Of a DNA stretch of 64,000 nt, positions 8,111 through 16,561 are shown piece by piece. Location: assembly GCF_002807665.1 (NCBI RefSeq), contig NZ_PEAY01000001.1, forward strand, positions 806,001 through 870,000. The letters run 5' to 3'. Each line of letters opens with the position of its first letter. Within the stretch, counting starts at the first letter, position 1. The translations under genes and the position numbers were made by a program. Below the pieces are notes generated by a model. That model had not been told where the DNA came from. It saw nothing but the letters and a program-made list of their open reading frames with translations, and did not search any database. Origin of the DNA: Neoalteromonas facilis. Lineage in GTDB: Bacteria; Pseudomonadota; Gammaproteobacteria; Enterobacterales; Alteromonadaceae.

Positions 8111-10285
8111 ATGAATACACAACTAACTGATACTACGATTAAAATTGGCCATATAATAGCAGCCCTGATTGTGGCTATCGTGTTGCATTTAAGTTTAAGT
8201 GGTTTCGTTATTTCTCATCGCGTAAACGTTGATGATCACTGGACACAACTGAGCAAAAAACGCCTTGAAGCACAGCTGCAAATGCGCAGGTTGTCTGATG
8301 CATTAGGTTACGGTGGTTATATCCACCATTTTAAAAACATCGTATTACGTGATGATCGCTCTTTGTATGCATTGCTCGCCGATGATGCTGATAGGGTTAC
8401 CGCGGCTTTGTCGGAACTCAATGTTCTGTTTGACGACCCAAATGTGCTTGATGCTATAGATTCCGTTAGAGAAACCTTTTTAGACTATCGCAGTAAAGAA
8501 CAGTTTTTGGCGTTACGCTCAAGCGAATCCGCTGAGCTGATTGATAGTTTAGTGCAAACCGATGATGTGCGTGCAATCCACGCATTAACAAAATTACGCC
8601 AAACGGTTGATGTTTCACTTGAAAAAGACGTGTTCATGCTTGAAAAAGAGCTCAGAGGAAAGTCTGTTTATGATTATCTGTTATTGTCATCGGGTGCCTT
8701 TTACCTCATTTTTGGCTATTTCATTGTTAAGCTTGTGCTCAGCCTTCATTCAATTAGCAACAGAACTTCACAGCATGCCAGACGATTAAAAATCCTGCTC
8801 GAAGAGAGCCCTGCCGCTATCTTAGTGGTCAATACCGAAGGTCGCGTGACCTATGCCAATGAATCAACTGAACAAATGTTCAAGCTAGCCAATGACCAAT
8901 TAGTTGGTATTCGCGTCGAAGAACTTATGCCTGACCGCTATCGGTCGACCCACACCAACAAACGCGAGACCTTTATTGAAAATAAAGGTCAACGTGCCAT
9001 GGCGGGTCGCCGCGATTTATTTGGGCTGCGCAGTGACGGGAGCGAGTTCCCCATCCGAATATCACTGAACAGAGTCGAAAACGAAGGCGGTGTCGATATT
9101 GTCTGTATCATGGAAGATATTACCTTCGAAAAACAGCTCAATAAAAAACGCGTCCAGCAGCAACGACTTGAAGCCGTCGGCCAGCTAACAGCCGGCATCG
9201 CGCACGACTTTAACAATATGTTGGCAATTATCAGCGGGAATGCGGAGATCGCCAAAAATAAGAACATTCCGATCACTACGCGAGACTCTGCTATTATTAG
9301 CATTAGCAACGCCTGCAGCAAAGCGACCAAATTGACTCGCCAATTACTGTCGTTTAGTAAAAAACAAGAATTACACAATACCCGCGTCAACGTAAATTCG
9401 ACCATACATGATATACAAAGCATGATTGAACGTATTGTTGGCGAAGACGTCGAACTGTCGTTGAATATAGCAGACGACTTATGGGACTCATTCCTGGATA
9501 AAGTGCAATTTGAAAGCGCTTTGATGAATATTGTGGTAAACGCCAAACACGCTATGCCTAACGGCGGAAAACTCAATATTAGTGCCGAGAACATTTTCAT
9601 TGATGGTGAAATATCGTCGCAAAAATCACTAAAACCTGGGGATTATGTGTGTATCAGTATTGAAGATACTGGCATTGGTATGGATGACGAATTAGTGAGT
9701 AAGATCTTTGAGCCGTTTTTTACCTCAAAAGAACACGGTACCGGCCTGGGGTTAAGTACGGTAATTGGATTTGTACATAGCACTGGCGGCGATATTCTGG
9801 TAGATAGCACACCCGGCAAAGGGACTACCTTTGAAATCTATTTCCCCAAATTCTGTGAAACGCAAAACAGCTCCGTTGGAGCTGAAGAGAACATATCATT
9901 TTCTGATTCGCCACTGACGCATTTTACTATCATGATCATTGAAGATGATAAAGATGTCCTTGATATGCTTGCAAATTTACTCAAGTTAACGGGTGCGGAA
10001 ATCATCTCCAGTCAAACCGAATCAGAAGCCTTGGATTACGGGTATGTTAGGCCAATCGATTTAGTGATATGCGATGTGGTTCTCAAATCTGGAGAAAATG
10101 GTTTCGACATCGTGCACAAACTTCGCCAGCTCCAACCCAACATTAAAGTGGTGTTGTCCTCCGGTTATAGCCGCAGTAACTTAGTATCACGTTTTGATGT
10201 TGATATTAACGACATTATTCTAACTAAGCCTTATTCCCATAAGCAGTTAATTGATGCTGTCGTCAATGCCCTTCGTACATACTAA
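8111..10285 (+). CDS. Membrane-bound hybrid histidine kinase (PAS, HATPase, receiver)
   Basis: A 724-residue hybrid kinase. A membrane helix at about 12-33 and another at about 192-213 enclose a helical periplasmic sensor of about 155 residues with no motif I recognise. A PAS domain follows (about 225-345, with VNTEGRVTYANESTEQMF). The phospho-accepting His365 lies in AGIAHDFNNML, the variant H-box of the NtrB/HWE-related group. The ATPase has VVNAKHAMP, DTGIGM and GTGLGLS. A C-terminal receiver has Asp655 in VICDVVL. It follows two receiver genes. Signal and target are unknown. Confidence 0.9.
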   Translation: MNTQLTDTTIKIGHIIAALIVAIVLHLSLSGFVISHRVNVDDHWTQLSKKRLEAQLQMRRLSDALGYGGYIHHFKNIVLRDDRSLYALLADDADRVTAALSELNVLFDDPNVLDAIDSVRETFLDYRSKEQFLALRSSESAELIDSLVQTDDVRAIHALTKLRQTVDVSLEKDVFMLEKELRGKSVYDYLLLSSGAFYLIFGYFIVKLVLSLHSISNRTSQHARRLKILLEESPAAILVVNTEGRVTYANESTEQMFKLANDQLVGIRVEELMPDRYRSTHTNKRETFIENKGQRAMAGRRDLFGLRSDGSEFPIRISLNRVENEGGVDIVCIMEDITFEKQLNKKRVQQQRLEAVGQLTAGIAHDFNNMLAIISGNAEIAKNKNIPITTRDSAIISISNACSKATKLTRQLLSFSKKQELHNTRVNVNSTIHDIQSMIERIVGEDVELSLNIADDLWDSFLDKVQFESALMNIVVNAKHAMPNGGKLNISAENIFIDGEISSQKSLKPGDYVCISIEDTGIGMDDELVSKIFEPFFTSKEHGTGLGLSTVIGFVHSTGGDILVDSTPGKGTTFEIYFPKFCETQNSSVGAEENISFSDSPLTHFTIMIIEDDKDVLDMLANLLKLTGAEIISSQTESEALDYGYVRPIDLVICDVVLKSGENGFDIVHKLRQLQPNIKVVLSSGYSRSNLVSRFDVDINDIILTKPYSHKQLIDAVVNALRTY

Positions 10286-10314
10286 CAAGGCTATTCCCAG
10301 TGCTTTAACACTAA

Positions 10315-10337
10315 GAGTTAGTCAAATCGGCTAACTC
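10315..10337 (+). terminator. Short hairpin after hybrid kinase gene
   Basis: GAGTTAG (10315-10321) pairs exactly with CTAACTC (10331-10337) around a 9-base loop, 30 bp after the kinase stop. It lacks a T-tract, so it is at best a weak or factor-dependent terminator. Confidence 0.3.
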
Positions 10338-10395
10338 GCTAGCGTGCCAACAAAGCAAAAATTTGTAACCACTTGATTTGATGAGAATTTTGCAA

Positions 10396-10411
10396 TTGGC
10401 ATGGCACCTGC
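10396..10411 (+). promoter_or_regulatory. Candidate sigma-54 (-24/-12) promoter
   Basis: TTGGCATGGCACCTGC matches the RpoN consensus TTGGCACG-N4-TTGC except at two positions. It keeps the invariant GG and GC dinucleotides 12 bp apart. Transcription would start near 10423, about 27 bp before the ATG at 10450. No enhancer-binding site was identified. Confidence 0.4.
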
Positions 10412-10449
10412 TTAATCCGCACTAAGTTTAATTAGTCGGTAAACCTAGA

Positions 10450-11121
10450 ATGAAAAACAAACAAGCCTTTAAACATCTTATTATTGCAACCTGTGTCTCC
10501 TTCGGACTATCCGGTTGTGTTATTCACGTGGGCGGCGGAAACGGTTGGGATATAGAAGATGGTGAAGTCAGCAGCGTGTTTGGTGATGTCAGTGTTGGCG
10601 AAGGCAAATATGTAAGCCATGTATCGTCAGTCAATGGTGATGTAACGCTTGAAGACAGAGTAACGGTCGATCATCTCTCTTCCGTCAATGGTGATATTGA
10701 TATCGGTGAACACGTAACGGCTGACGGCGTTGATGTAGTTAATGGCGATATCGAAATTGGTGAACACTTCACCAATCAGAACGGCGTAAACTCAGTAAAC
10801 GGTGATATCGACATCGCTGAACATGCCAACATTAACGGCTTAGTCAAAACAGTTAACGGTGATATCGAAATTAAGAGTGGCAACATCGATAATGACATCG
10901 TGACGACCAATGGCGACATTTCTCTACTGCATGGTAGTCACGTAACGGGTAACATCGTGTATGAGCAAAACAGTAAAAACTACTGGGGCTCTGATGAACC
11001 CAAACTGGTTATCGATGCAAAATCCCGAGTAGATGGTGAAATCATCCTTCACAGACCGGTAAAATTAGAATTTGCCAATCCAGAATTGCAAAGCAAAGTA
11101 CGTCGTTACTTTGGTGAATAA
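10450..11121 (+). CDS. Lipoprotein with repeated VNGDI beta-strand motifs (bactofilin/DUF4097-like)
   Basis: A 223-residue protein with a lipoprotein signal peptide, lipobox LSGC at about residues 20-23. The mature part is a run of degenerate repeats of about 20-24 residues built on (S/V)VNGDI-x-IGEH, seen at least six times between residues 50 and 165. Each would form one turn of a right-handed beta-helix, as in bactofilins and polymer-forming adhesin-like domains. It is probably membrane-anchored by lipid in the periplasm. It stands alone between convergent neighbours. Function is not known, and an envelope-structural role is a guess. Confidence 0.8.
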   Translation: MKNKQAFKHLIIATCVSFGLSGCVIHVGGGNGWDIEDGEVSSVFGDVSVGEGKYVSHVSSVNGDVTLEDRVTVDHLSSVNGDIDIGEHVTADGVDVVNGDIEIGEHFTNQNGVNSVNGDIDIAEHANINGLVKTVNGDIEIKSGNIDNDIVTTNGDISLLHGSHVTGNIVYEQNSKNYWGSDEPKLVIDAKSRVDGEIILHRPVKLEFANPELQSKVRRYFGE

Positions 11122-11127
11122 TCCCAC

Positions 11128-11156
11128 GCGTCGCTTACCCTTTGCGTAAGCGACGC
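11128..11156. terminator. Perfect 11-bp hairpin between convergent genes
   Basis: GCGTCGCTTAC (11128-11138) is exactly complementary to GTAAGCGACGC (11146-11156) around a 7-base loop. It lies just after the lipoprotein stop and includes the last codons of the convergent transglutaminase-like gene. It has no T-tract but is well placed to act as a bidirectional terminator. Confidence 0.5.
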
Positions 11157-11833
11157 ACATTCCAGTTAATTATATGACGCGCAAAATGTTGATAGAACCA
11201 GCGCTTCACGCCCGATAAGTTTGTACCGTATTGCCGATAGAAATCATCAGGTGAATCATACAATCCAAAGTCATCTGCAATGCCTTTGTGCTGAATAAAC
11301 GTTGCCTTTCCTTGCCATTCCACGCCAGGCTCTTGAAAACAGTCTGTAGCTATCCCATAGCCGCAGAATGCTCCTTTGATATTGTCAAACTTACGCTGCA
11401 CCGCACGTAAGTATGCCTCGTCAAGGATAAAGCCTTCTAACGCTATCCACTCCCCTTGGTATAACACTTCGACCCAACTGTGAATGATAAACCGTGGTGC
11501 CAAGCCAAACAGTAGACTGGGAATCGCGCCTTTTTGCAGTGCTTGGTCGATAGTGAAGCCATGAAATCGACACTCGATACCCACAGCTCTAAGCAGCGCC
11601 ATCAACAAGCTTCCCTTAGTGTTGCATTGCCCATACCCATCAGCCAATACCAACGACGCGGGAATATCATCACTCTTGTTGTAGCCAAACACTATCTCAT
11701 TACGCACAAAGTCATACACCGCACCAATACGTTCATACGCTGGCAGCGCCTGCCAAGCTCTTTCGGCAACAAGTTGCTGGATAGACGAATGCTGAAAATC
11801 GAGAATGGGAGTATTTGTTAAATATACCTGCAT
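11135..11833 (-). CDS. Transglutaminase-like cysteine protease-fold protein
   Basis: A 232-residue protein with the transglutaminase-like core: the nucleophile Cys in DGYGQCNTKGSLL, followed by the His in FIIHSWVEVLY and an acidic residue in ALEGFILD. It has no signal peptide or membrane helix. Such proteins may be proteases, amidases or cross-linking enzymes, and the sequence does not tell which. It is monocistronic between a convergent lipoprotein gene and the DUF2569 gene. Confidence 0.75.
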   Translation of the reverse strand: MQVYLTNTPILDFQHSSIQQLVAERAWQALPAYERIGAVYDFVRNEIVFGYNKSDDIPASLVLADGYGQCNTKGSLLMALLRAVGIECRFHGFTIDQALQKGAIPSLLFGLAPRFIIHSWVEVLYQGEWIALEGFILDEAYLRAVQRKFDNIKGAFCGYGIATDCFQEPGVEWQGKATFIQHKGIADDFGLYDSPDDFYRQYGTNLSGVKRWFYQHFARHIINWNVRRLRKG

Positions 11834-11901
11834 AGCCTTTGAACCTTAAATACCTTAGTCGACAAACACGATAAACCTTCGAGTCAGGTTAAGGTCAAGC
11901 G

Positions 11902-12468
11902 CTATTCTGCAGATGTTTTTAAATGTATTTTCGGAGCTGAAATACTCGGCTCAGAAAACGAGGGCTTGGCAAAGGTTACTTTCACCCGTTGAGATAGCAG
12001 CATATACGGGCACCATACGCATACCGTCACGATTGAACGAATAAACTCTTGCATGGTATCCGGATCAAAAATAGGCTCATCCACCACTATCAATGACACA
12101 ATCCACGCATCGAGAGGAATAAAGATTAAATTGGCGATTGCCAACCCAATAAATACGCTCGGAAAGCGATAGTCCTTGCGATAAAACAGAAAGACTAACC
12201 AAACAGACAAGCCCAAAATCAACGCGTTATAAAACGTCTCTGAGATGATCAAAGGGCCCCAATAGGGATGATAGGCCGGATGGTCAAAGGTTGTAAGCGC
12301 TGTATACGTGCCGCTTGCGAAAATATCGTAGTACAGTGGGAAGTACACAAATGCCATTCTTAGCGGCGCTAACGTGACACCTATCGCAACCAGTATTAAC
12401 CAGCCCTTAATACCGTATAGAGGGTTACTGTTTGTCGTCTCAGACATTACGGTTTGTGAACTAGACAT
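11902..12468 (-). CDS. DUF2569-family inner-membrane protein
   Basis: A 188-residue protein with about four hydrophobic helices and the YGIKGWLILVAIG segment near the start that marks DUF2569. The ATG lies directly after the rluB stop with no gap, so it is the last gene of the rnm-yciO-scpAB-rluB transcript. A second in-frame ATG at codon 8 is possible. The function of the family is not established. The position after rluB is probably transcriptional convenience. Confidence 0.75.
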   Translation of the reverse strand: MSSSQTVMSETTNSNPLYGIKGWLILVAIGVTLAPLRMAFVYFPLYYDIFASGTYTALTTFDHPAYHPYWGPLIISETFYNALILGLSVWLVFLFYRKDYRFPSVFIGLAIANLIFIPLDAWIVSLIVVDEPIFDPDTMQEFIRSIVTVCVWCPYMLLSQRVKVTFAKPSFSEPSISAPKIHLKTSAE

Positions 12469-13374
12469 CTAGTTTCGCTTGGTACGCTTTTTAACTGGTT
12501 TTTTGACAGCTTTTTTGGGCGCAGAAGCATCTCGCGACTTATTTAATTTGTGTTTTTTCACCGAACGTCGCATCCGTGACAAACGTGCGTGATCAAGCTG
12601 ATTAAGTTTTTCAACAACTTTAGTTTGCGTTTCTGGCGGCAACTGAACCATGCTACGTAACGAATTAATATCATCCAGTCCGAGTTCGATCCATGCGCCT
12701 TGAGGCAACCTTTTCTTCAACTCAAGCGCACCGTAACGCACACGTATCAAGCGACTCACTTGTAGTCCCTGTGACTCCCACAAGCGTCTTACTTCACGAT
12801 TACGACCTTCTGAAAGGGTTACATTGAACCATTGATTTAGGCTTTCATCGTCTTTTGGCTTGGCTTTGATATCGGTGAATTTAGCCATGCCGTCATCTAA
12901 TTTAACGCCTGCTTTTAGCGCTTTAAGGTGAGCGGTGTTGACGTCGCCAAATACACGCACACTATACTCTCGTTCAACCTCACGGCTAGGATGCATCAAA
13001 CGATTGGCAAGCTCTCCATCATTGGTGAACAATAATAAACCTGACGTATTAATGTCTAAGCGCCCTACTGCAATCCAGCGGCCAGGTCGAATCGCTGGCA
13101 AACGATCAAACACCGTTGCACGGCCATCCGGATCACTGCGGCTACACAACTCCCCTTCCGGCTTATTGTACATCAGCACTCTACAAGCACTGTCTTTGCT
13201 GAGACCCGAAATAATATGCCCATCAACACGAATTTGTGCTGTAGCTTCAGCACGATCGCCTAGAGTCGAGACTTGTCCGTCAACGGAAACGCGTCCTTGT
13301 TCGATCCACTTTTCCATTTCTCGACGAGAACCTAAGCCATAATTGGCAAGGATTTTTTGTAATTTTTCACTCAT
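12469..13374 (-). CDS. rluB: 23S rRNA pseudouridine(2605) synthase RluB
   Basis: A 301-residue RsuA-family pseudouridine synthase. An S4 RNA-binding domain (about 1-60, LQKILANYGLGSRREMEKWI) precedes the catalytic domain, with the catalytic Asp in VGRLDINTSGLLL and the GRNREVRRLWES motif. A Lys/Arg-rich tail of about 45 residues follows, as in other RluB proteins. It modifies helix 89 near the peptidyl transferase centre. The start overlaps the scpB stop by one base. RluE or RluF are less likely because of the basic tail and the yciO-scpAB context. Confidence 0.92.
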   Translation of the reverse strand: MSEKLQKILANYGLGSRREMEKWIEQGRVSVDGQVSTLGDRAEATAQIRVDGHIISGLSKDSACRVLMYNKPEGELCSRSDPDGRATVFDRLPAIRPGRWIAVGRLDINTSGLLLFTNDGELANRLMHPSREVEREYSVRVFGDVNTAHLKALKAGVKLDDGMAKFTDIKAKPKDDESLNQWFNVTLSEGRNREVRRLWESQGLQVSRLIRVRYGALELKKRLPQGAWIELGLDDINSLRSMVQLPPETQTKVVEKLNQLDHARLSRMRRSVKKHKLNKSRDASAPKKAVKKPVKKRTKRN

Positions 13375-14003
13375 TAATGTAACTGCTCAGTAGTCGGCGG
13401 GCCCGATCCTTCATTGGAGTCTGGCGCTTGTTCCGATGAAGATGGTTCGTCTGTTTGTGCCTCAGCTAACGCATTAAATGCATCTTCGGTGGGCAATTCT
13501 GATAGGGATTTTAACCCAAAGTAATCTAAAAACCGATCAGTAGTTGCATAAAGTGCCGGTCGACCGGGTACTTCTTTTTGTCCGACCACATGCACCCAAT
13601 CTCGTTCGGTCAGTGTCCGTATGATGTTGCTGCTGACCGCCACGCCGCGAACATCTTCTATTTCACCGCGAGTTATGGGTTGGCGGTAGGCAATCAACGC
13701 TAATGTTTCTAACAGTGCGCGCGAATAACGTGGCGCACTTTCCTGCCACAACCTTGACAAAAATGGGCTTAATGCGTCGTTTGAACGAAAACTAAATCCA
13801 GACGCCAATTCATGTAATTGGATCCCTCGCGCAGCATAATCCTGCTTCAATTCTTCCAGGATTTTATTAAGTTGTTGAGCCGACACAGTGAAGTCGGCCA
13901 GCACTGTCGACTGTATACGGGCCTTAGATAAAGGCTCCTCCGCGACAAATATAGCGGCTTCAATTAATTGTTTTAGTTGGGTTGCATTAATCTTTGTCAT
14001 CAA
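13374..14003 (-). CDS. scpB: Segregation and condensation protein B
   Basis: A 209-residue ScpB with two winged-helix domains. ALIAYRQPITRGEIEDVRGV is the family signature, and ERDWVHVVGQKEVPGRPALYAT follows. With ScpA it forms the kleisin-type regulatory part of an SMC condensin complex that acts on the chromosome. The acidic and Ser-rich last 35 residues are probably disordered. It starts 3 bp after scpA. Presence of ScpAB implies Smc in place of MukBEF, which argues against enterics and vibrios. Confidence 0.93.
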   Translation of the reverse strand: MMTKINATQLKQLIEAAIFVAEEPLSKARIQSTVLADFTVSAQQLNKILEELKQDYAARGIQLHELASGFSFRSNDALSPFLSRLWQESAPRYSRALLETLALIAYRQPITRGEIEDVRGVAVSSNIIRTLTERDWVHVVGQKEVPGRPALYATTDRFLDYFGLKSLSELPTEDAFNALAEAQTDEPSSSEQAPDSNEGSGPPTTEQLH

Positions 14004-14006
14004 CGG

Positions 14007-14831
14007 TTACTCATCACTGCACAGGCGCACATGCACATTGCTATAGGGCTGGGCTTGTACACAGTCAATTAAGCCTTCTTTGACTAATTCTAGAATTGCC
14101 AGAAAAGTCACAACAGCGCCGCTTCTGCCTTCTTCAACGGTGAAAAGTTGCTGCATAGGAGTATAGTCTTGGGTTTTTAGGGTTTGCAGTATTTTGGCCA
14201 TTCGCTCTCGCGTAGACAGCACTTCTCTGGCTATTTGATGATGCTCAAACGCTTTTGCTCTTTGCATTGCGCTGTGCATCGCCATTACCAACTCTTTTAG
14301 AGTGGTCTGTGGAATGATTTTAATTGGCGTCACATCCTCTGCAGCCTCGGCAGTAGCGGTGAAAAAATCACGCTCTAAGCGCGGTAATTGATCCAACTCT
14401 TCTGCCGCCTGTTTCACCACTTCATATTCACGCAGACGGCGGATCAATTCGGCTCTGGGGTCTACTTCATCTTCTTCATCAGATTCACGCTTTGGCAGCA
14501 ACAGACGCGACTTTATTTCAGCTAATATTGCCGCCATCAAAAGGTATTCTGCCGCCAGCTCCAGTTTTAGATCTTGCATCATGTCAACGTACTGCAAATA
14601 CTGCTGAGTGACCTGCAATACCGGCATATTCACAATATCAAACTTTTGCTTACGAATAAGATAAAGCAGCAAATCAAGCGGACCTTCAAAGGTTTCTAAA
14701 ATAACCTCTAATGCATCCGGTGGAATGTAAAGATCTTCCGGTTTTTCGATTACCGCCTCACCGTTGACAAAGGCCAACGGTAGCGGCTGTTGAACCGGTT
14801 GTGATAAAGGATCTTTAGTCTTCTCACTCAT
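14007..14831 (-). CDS. scpA: Segregation and condensation protein A (kleisin)
   Basis: A 274-residue ScpA with the N-terminal motif FEGPLDLLLYLIRKQKFDI, then EYLLMAAILAEIKSRLLLP. The C-terminal winged helix (VVTFLAILELVKEGLIDCVQ) would contact SMC heads. The first 45 residues are an extra, Pro-rich leader absent from shorter homologues. The ATG overlaps the stop of the yciO-type gene (TAATG), and scpB follows within 3 bp, so the two condensin subunits are co-translated. Confidence 0.93.
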   Translation of the reverse strand: MSEKTKDPLSQPVQQPLPLAFVNGEAVIEKPEDLYIPPDALEVILETFEGPLDLLLYLIRKQKFDIVNMPVLQVTQQYLQYVDMMQDLKLELAAEYLLMAAILAEIKSRLLLPKRESDEEDEVDPRAELIRRLREYEVVKQAAEELDQLPRLERDFFTATAEAAEDVTPIKIIPQTTLKELVMAMHSAMQRAKAFEHHQIAREVLSTRERMAKILQTLKTQDYTPMQQLFTVEEGRSGAVVTFLAILELVKEGLIDCVQAQPYSNVHVRLCSDE

Positions 14832-15451
14832 TATAAAAATGGCTCGGGATCGCCTGCGCCGTAGCGAATGATCGTGCTCTCGCCTTCAGATAAATCTACG
14901 ACGGTAGTGGGCTGTTCACCTAGGTAGCCGCCATGAATGATAAGCCCGACTCTTTTCTCCAACTTATCTCTGATTTCATCCGGATCCGATTCTGCAATAT
15001 CTTCGCCCGGCAATATAAGCGTTGTAGACATCAAGGGTTCACCGAGTTCTTCCAACAACTGCAAAGCAATCGCGTTATCTGGAACACGGATCCCGATAGT
15101 TTTACGCTTCGGATTTTGCAAGCGTTTAGGCACTTCTTTAGTGGCTTTTAGAATAAACGTATAAGGCCCCGGCGTATTATTTTTAATCTGTCTAAAAGCC
15201 GTATTATCAACACGTGCATAAAGCGATAATTCAGACATATCTCTGCACATCAACGTGAAATTGTGATCTTTTCCAATCTCACGAATACGGCATATGTTCT
15301 CTAGCGCCTGCTTATTATCTATTTGACAGCCAATGGCATAACCGGAATCCGTTGGGTATACGATAACCTCACCCTGTCGAATCAATTCACACGCTTGCTT
15401 AAGCAATCGCGCTTGAGGGTTGTCTGGATGTACATAAAAAAACTGACTCAT
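14831..15451 (-). CDS. yciO: YciO/Sua5/YrdC-domain protein
   Basis: A 206-residue protein of the YrdC/Sua5 fold with VIYPTDSGYAIGCQ near the N-terminus and KRKTIGIRVPDN in the middle, which form the nucleotide and threonine/bicarbonate cleft. Sua5/TsaC proteins make threonylcarbamoyl-AMP for tRNA t6A. YciO is a paralogue whose in vivo role is less certain. I choose YciO because of the neighbourhood rnm-yciO next to trp, as in E. coli. It overlaps both neighbours by one base. Confidence 0.85.
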   Translation of the reverse strand: MSQFFYVHPDNPQARLLKQACELIRQGEVIVYPTDSGYAIGCQIDNKQALENICRIREIGKDHNFTLMCRDMSELSLYARVDNTAFRQIKNNTPGPYTFILKATKEVPKRLQNPKRKTIGIRVPDNAIALQLLEELGEPLMSTTLILPGEDIAESDPDEIRDKLEKRVGLIIHGGYLGEQPTTVVDLSEGESTIIRYGAGDPEPFL

Positions 15452-16317
15452 TAACTTCTCTGATCTTGAGGTTTATCGAAACACGACCAATCATGCCATA
15501 TTGGCGTGACATCGTCAGGTAATCTTGAGCGCCGGCCCAATTCGGTCCAACGGCTAGGAAAATGAAAGTCAGACCCTACTGAAACCAGTAGCTCATGTTC
15601 ATTGACTATCTCAAGTAGGATAGCCTGCTTTTGTGGCTCCAAATTAGGATAGTTTATCTCAATTGCATCGCCACCATGTTCAACAAACTCTGCCGCCAAA
15701 CGGCGCAACCATTTAGTCGTCATATCATAATGTGTTGGGTGAGCTAATACAGCTTTACCACCGGCGTCATGGATCCACTGCACCGCCTCTTCAATCGAAA
15801 TCCATTGCGGGCTCACGTGTGCTCTTTTGCCCTTCCCAAGGAATTGCTTAAACGCTTGTGCAGAATCTTTTACGTAACCTAATTGCACCATTGCATTGGC
15901 AAAATGAGAGCGCGTTACCTGCTCACTGGTGCTCGCGACGAGTACCTTTTCACCCACATCCGGCATGCCACACGCAGCTAACTTGGTAGCAATTTTATTA
16001 GCACGAGTTTGTCGACTTTGATGTTGAATTTCCAGTCGATTTAAGAATGTCTCATCTTGCTCATTTACATTTAGGCCTACAATATGAATATCATAGCCAT
16101 GCCAGCGGGTAGACAGTTCAATGCCACTCACTATCGTTAAAGGGCGTTTCTGTGTTGCTTGGAACGCCCGCGCCTCCACTACCCCCGAAATGGTGTCGTG
16201 ATCCGTCAGCGCTAATACATCCACTTGCATAGTATGTGCACGCAACACCAGCTCTTTTGGCGTTAACGCACCATCTGAATGCCGAGTATGGGTATGTAAA
16301 TCAAATTTTTGCGACAT
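15451..16317 (-). CDS. rnm: PHP-domain 5'-3' exoribonuclease/phosphoesterase (Rnm/YciV)
   Basis: A 288-residue PHP protein with FDLHTHTRHSDG at the start (metal-binding HxH), ALTDHDTISG, VSGIELS, LAHPTHY and SVGSDFHFP, the complete PHP metal-site set. The E. coli orthologue matures rRNA 5' ends and hydrolyses 3',5'-bisnucleotides. An ATG at 16368 is in frame, but I prefer 16317. A TATACT -10 (complement of 16369-16374) would place the RNA start inside the longer version, and the HxH then sits near the N-terminus as in relatives. It heads the operon and is divergent from trpL. Confidence 0.9.
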   Translation of the reverse strand: MSQKFDLHTHTRHSDGALTPKELVLRAHTMQVDVLALTDHDTISGVVEARAFQATQKRPLTIVSGIELSTRWHGYDIHIVGLNVNEQDETFLNRLEIQHQSRQTRANKIATKLAACGMPDVGEKVLVASTSEQVTRSHFANAMVQLGYVKDSAQAFKQFLGKGKRAHVSPQWISIEEAVQWIHDAGGKAVLAHPTHYDMTTKWLRRLAAEFVEHGGDAIEINYPNLEPQKQAILLEIVNEHELLVSVGSDFHFPSRWTELGRRSRLPDDVTPIWHDWSCFDKPQDQRS

Positions 16318-16425
16318 AAATAAATTTACGGTTGACACAAGCCACGTTTTGTTTTCTTCTATAGGCATAGTATACGTGTGTGGCTACATAAATCCTAAGC
16401 CATAAATAACATTTTAGAGAATTCC

Positions 16426-16479
16426 ATGACGCAAACATTCACAATGACCAACAACTGGTGGTGGCACTCCCTGAACTAA
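16426..16479 (+). CDS. trpL: trp operon leader peptide TrpL
   Basis: A 17-codon ORF encoding MTQTFTMTNNWWWHSLN, with three consecutive tryptophan codons at positions 11-13. It lies 83 bp before trpE and just upstream of an intrinsic terminator. Ribosome stalling at the Trp codons when charged tRNA-Trp is scarce is the classic attenuation signal. The size and the central Trp run match leader peptides of enteric and marine gammaproteobacteria. It is too short for ordinary gene calling and is supported by the RNA structures around it. Confidence 0.93.
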   Translation: MTQTFTMTNNWWWHSLN

Positions 16480-16543
16480 CGGGCGGTGCACGTGTGTGCG
16501 TTTATAAATAATTAAGGCCCGTATTTTACGGGCCTTTTTTTTT
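16479..16543 (+). promoter_or_regulatory. trp attenuator (antiterminator/terminator RNA switch)
   Basis: The terminator stem GGCCCGTA (16516-16523)/TACGGGCC (16527-16534) is followed by nine T residues (16535-16543). Upstream, ACGGGC (16479-16484) is exactly complementary to GCCCGT (16518-16523) and would form the alternative antiterminator. The Trp-codon region GTGGCACTCCC can pair imperfectly with GGGCGGTGCAC (16481-16491), giving the 1:2 pause hairpin. All four pairing partners of classical attenuation are thus visible. I saw no TrpR operator-like palindrome. Confidence 0.9.
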
Positions 16544-16561
16544 GCAGGAGCAAAATACAAC

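Noticed and set aside
8989-9600. A 203-codon open frame antisense to the hybrid kinase
   Set aside because: It lies wholly within the intact, motif-rich kinase gene on the other strand and its translation is rich in Ser, Ile and Leu without any domain; it is a shadow frame.
16332-16376. TTGACA at 16332-16337 as the -35 of a trp promoter
   Set aside because: No acceptable -10 lies 15-19 bp downstream on the plus strand; the nearby TATACT reads as a -10 for rnm on the minus strand. The trp promoter stays unassigned.
16381-16425. A TrpR operator before trpL
   Set aside because: I looked for a palindrome like CTAGTTAACTAG and found none; control by TrpR is not supported by the sequence.
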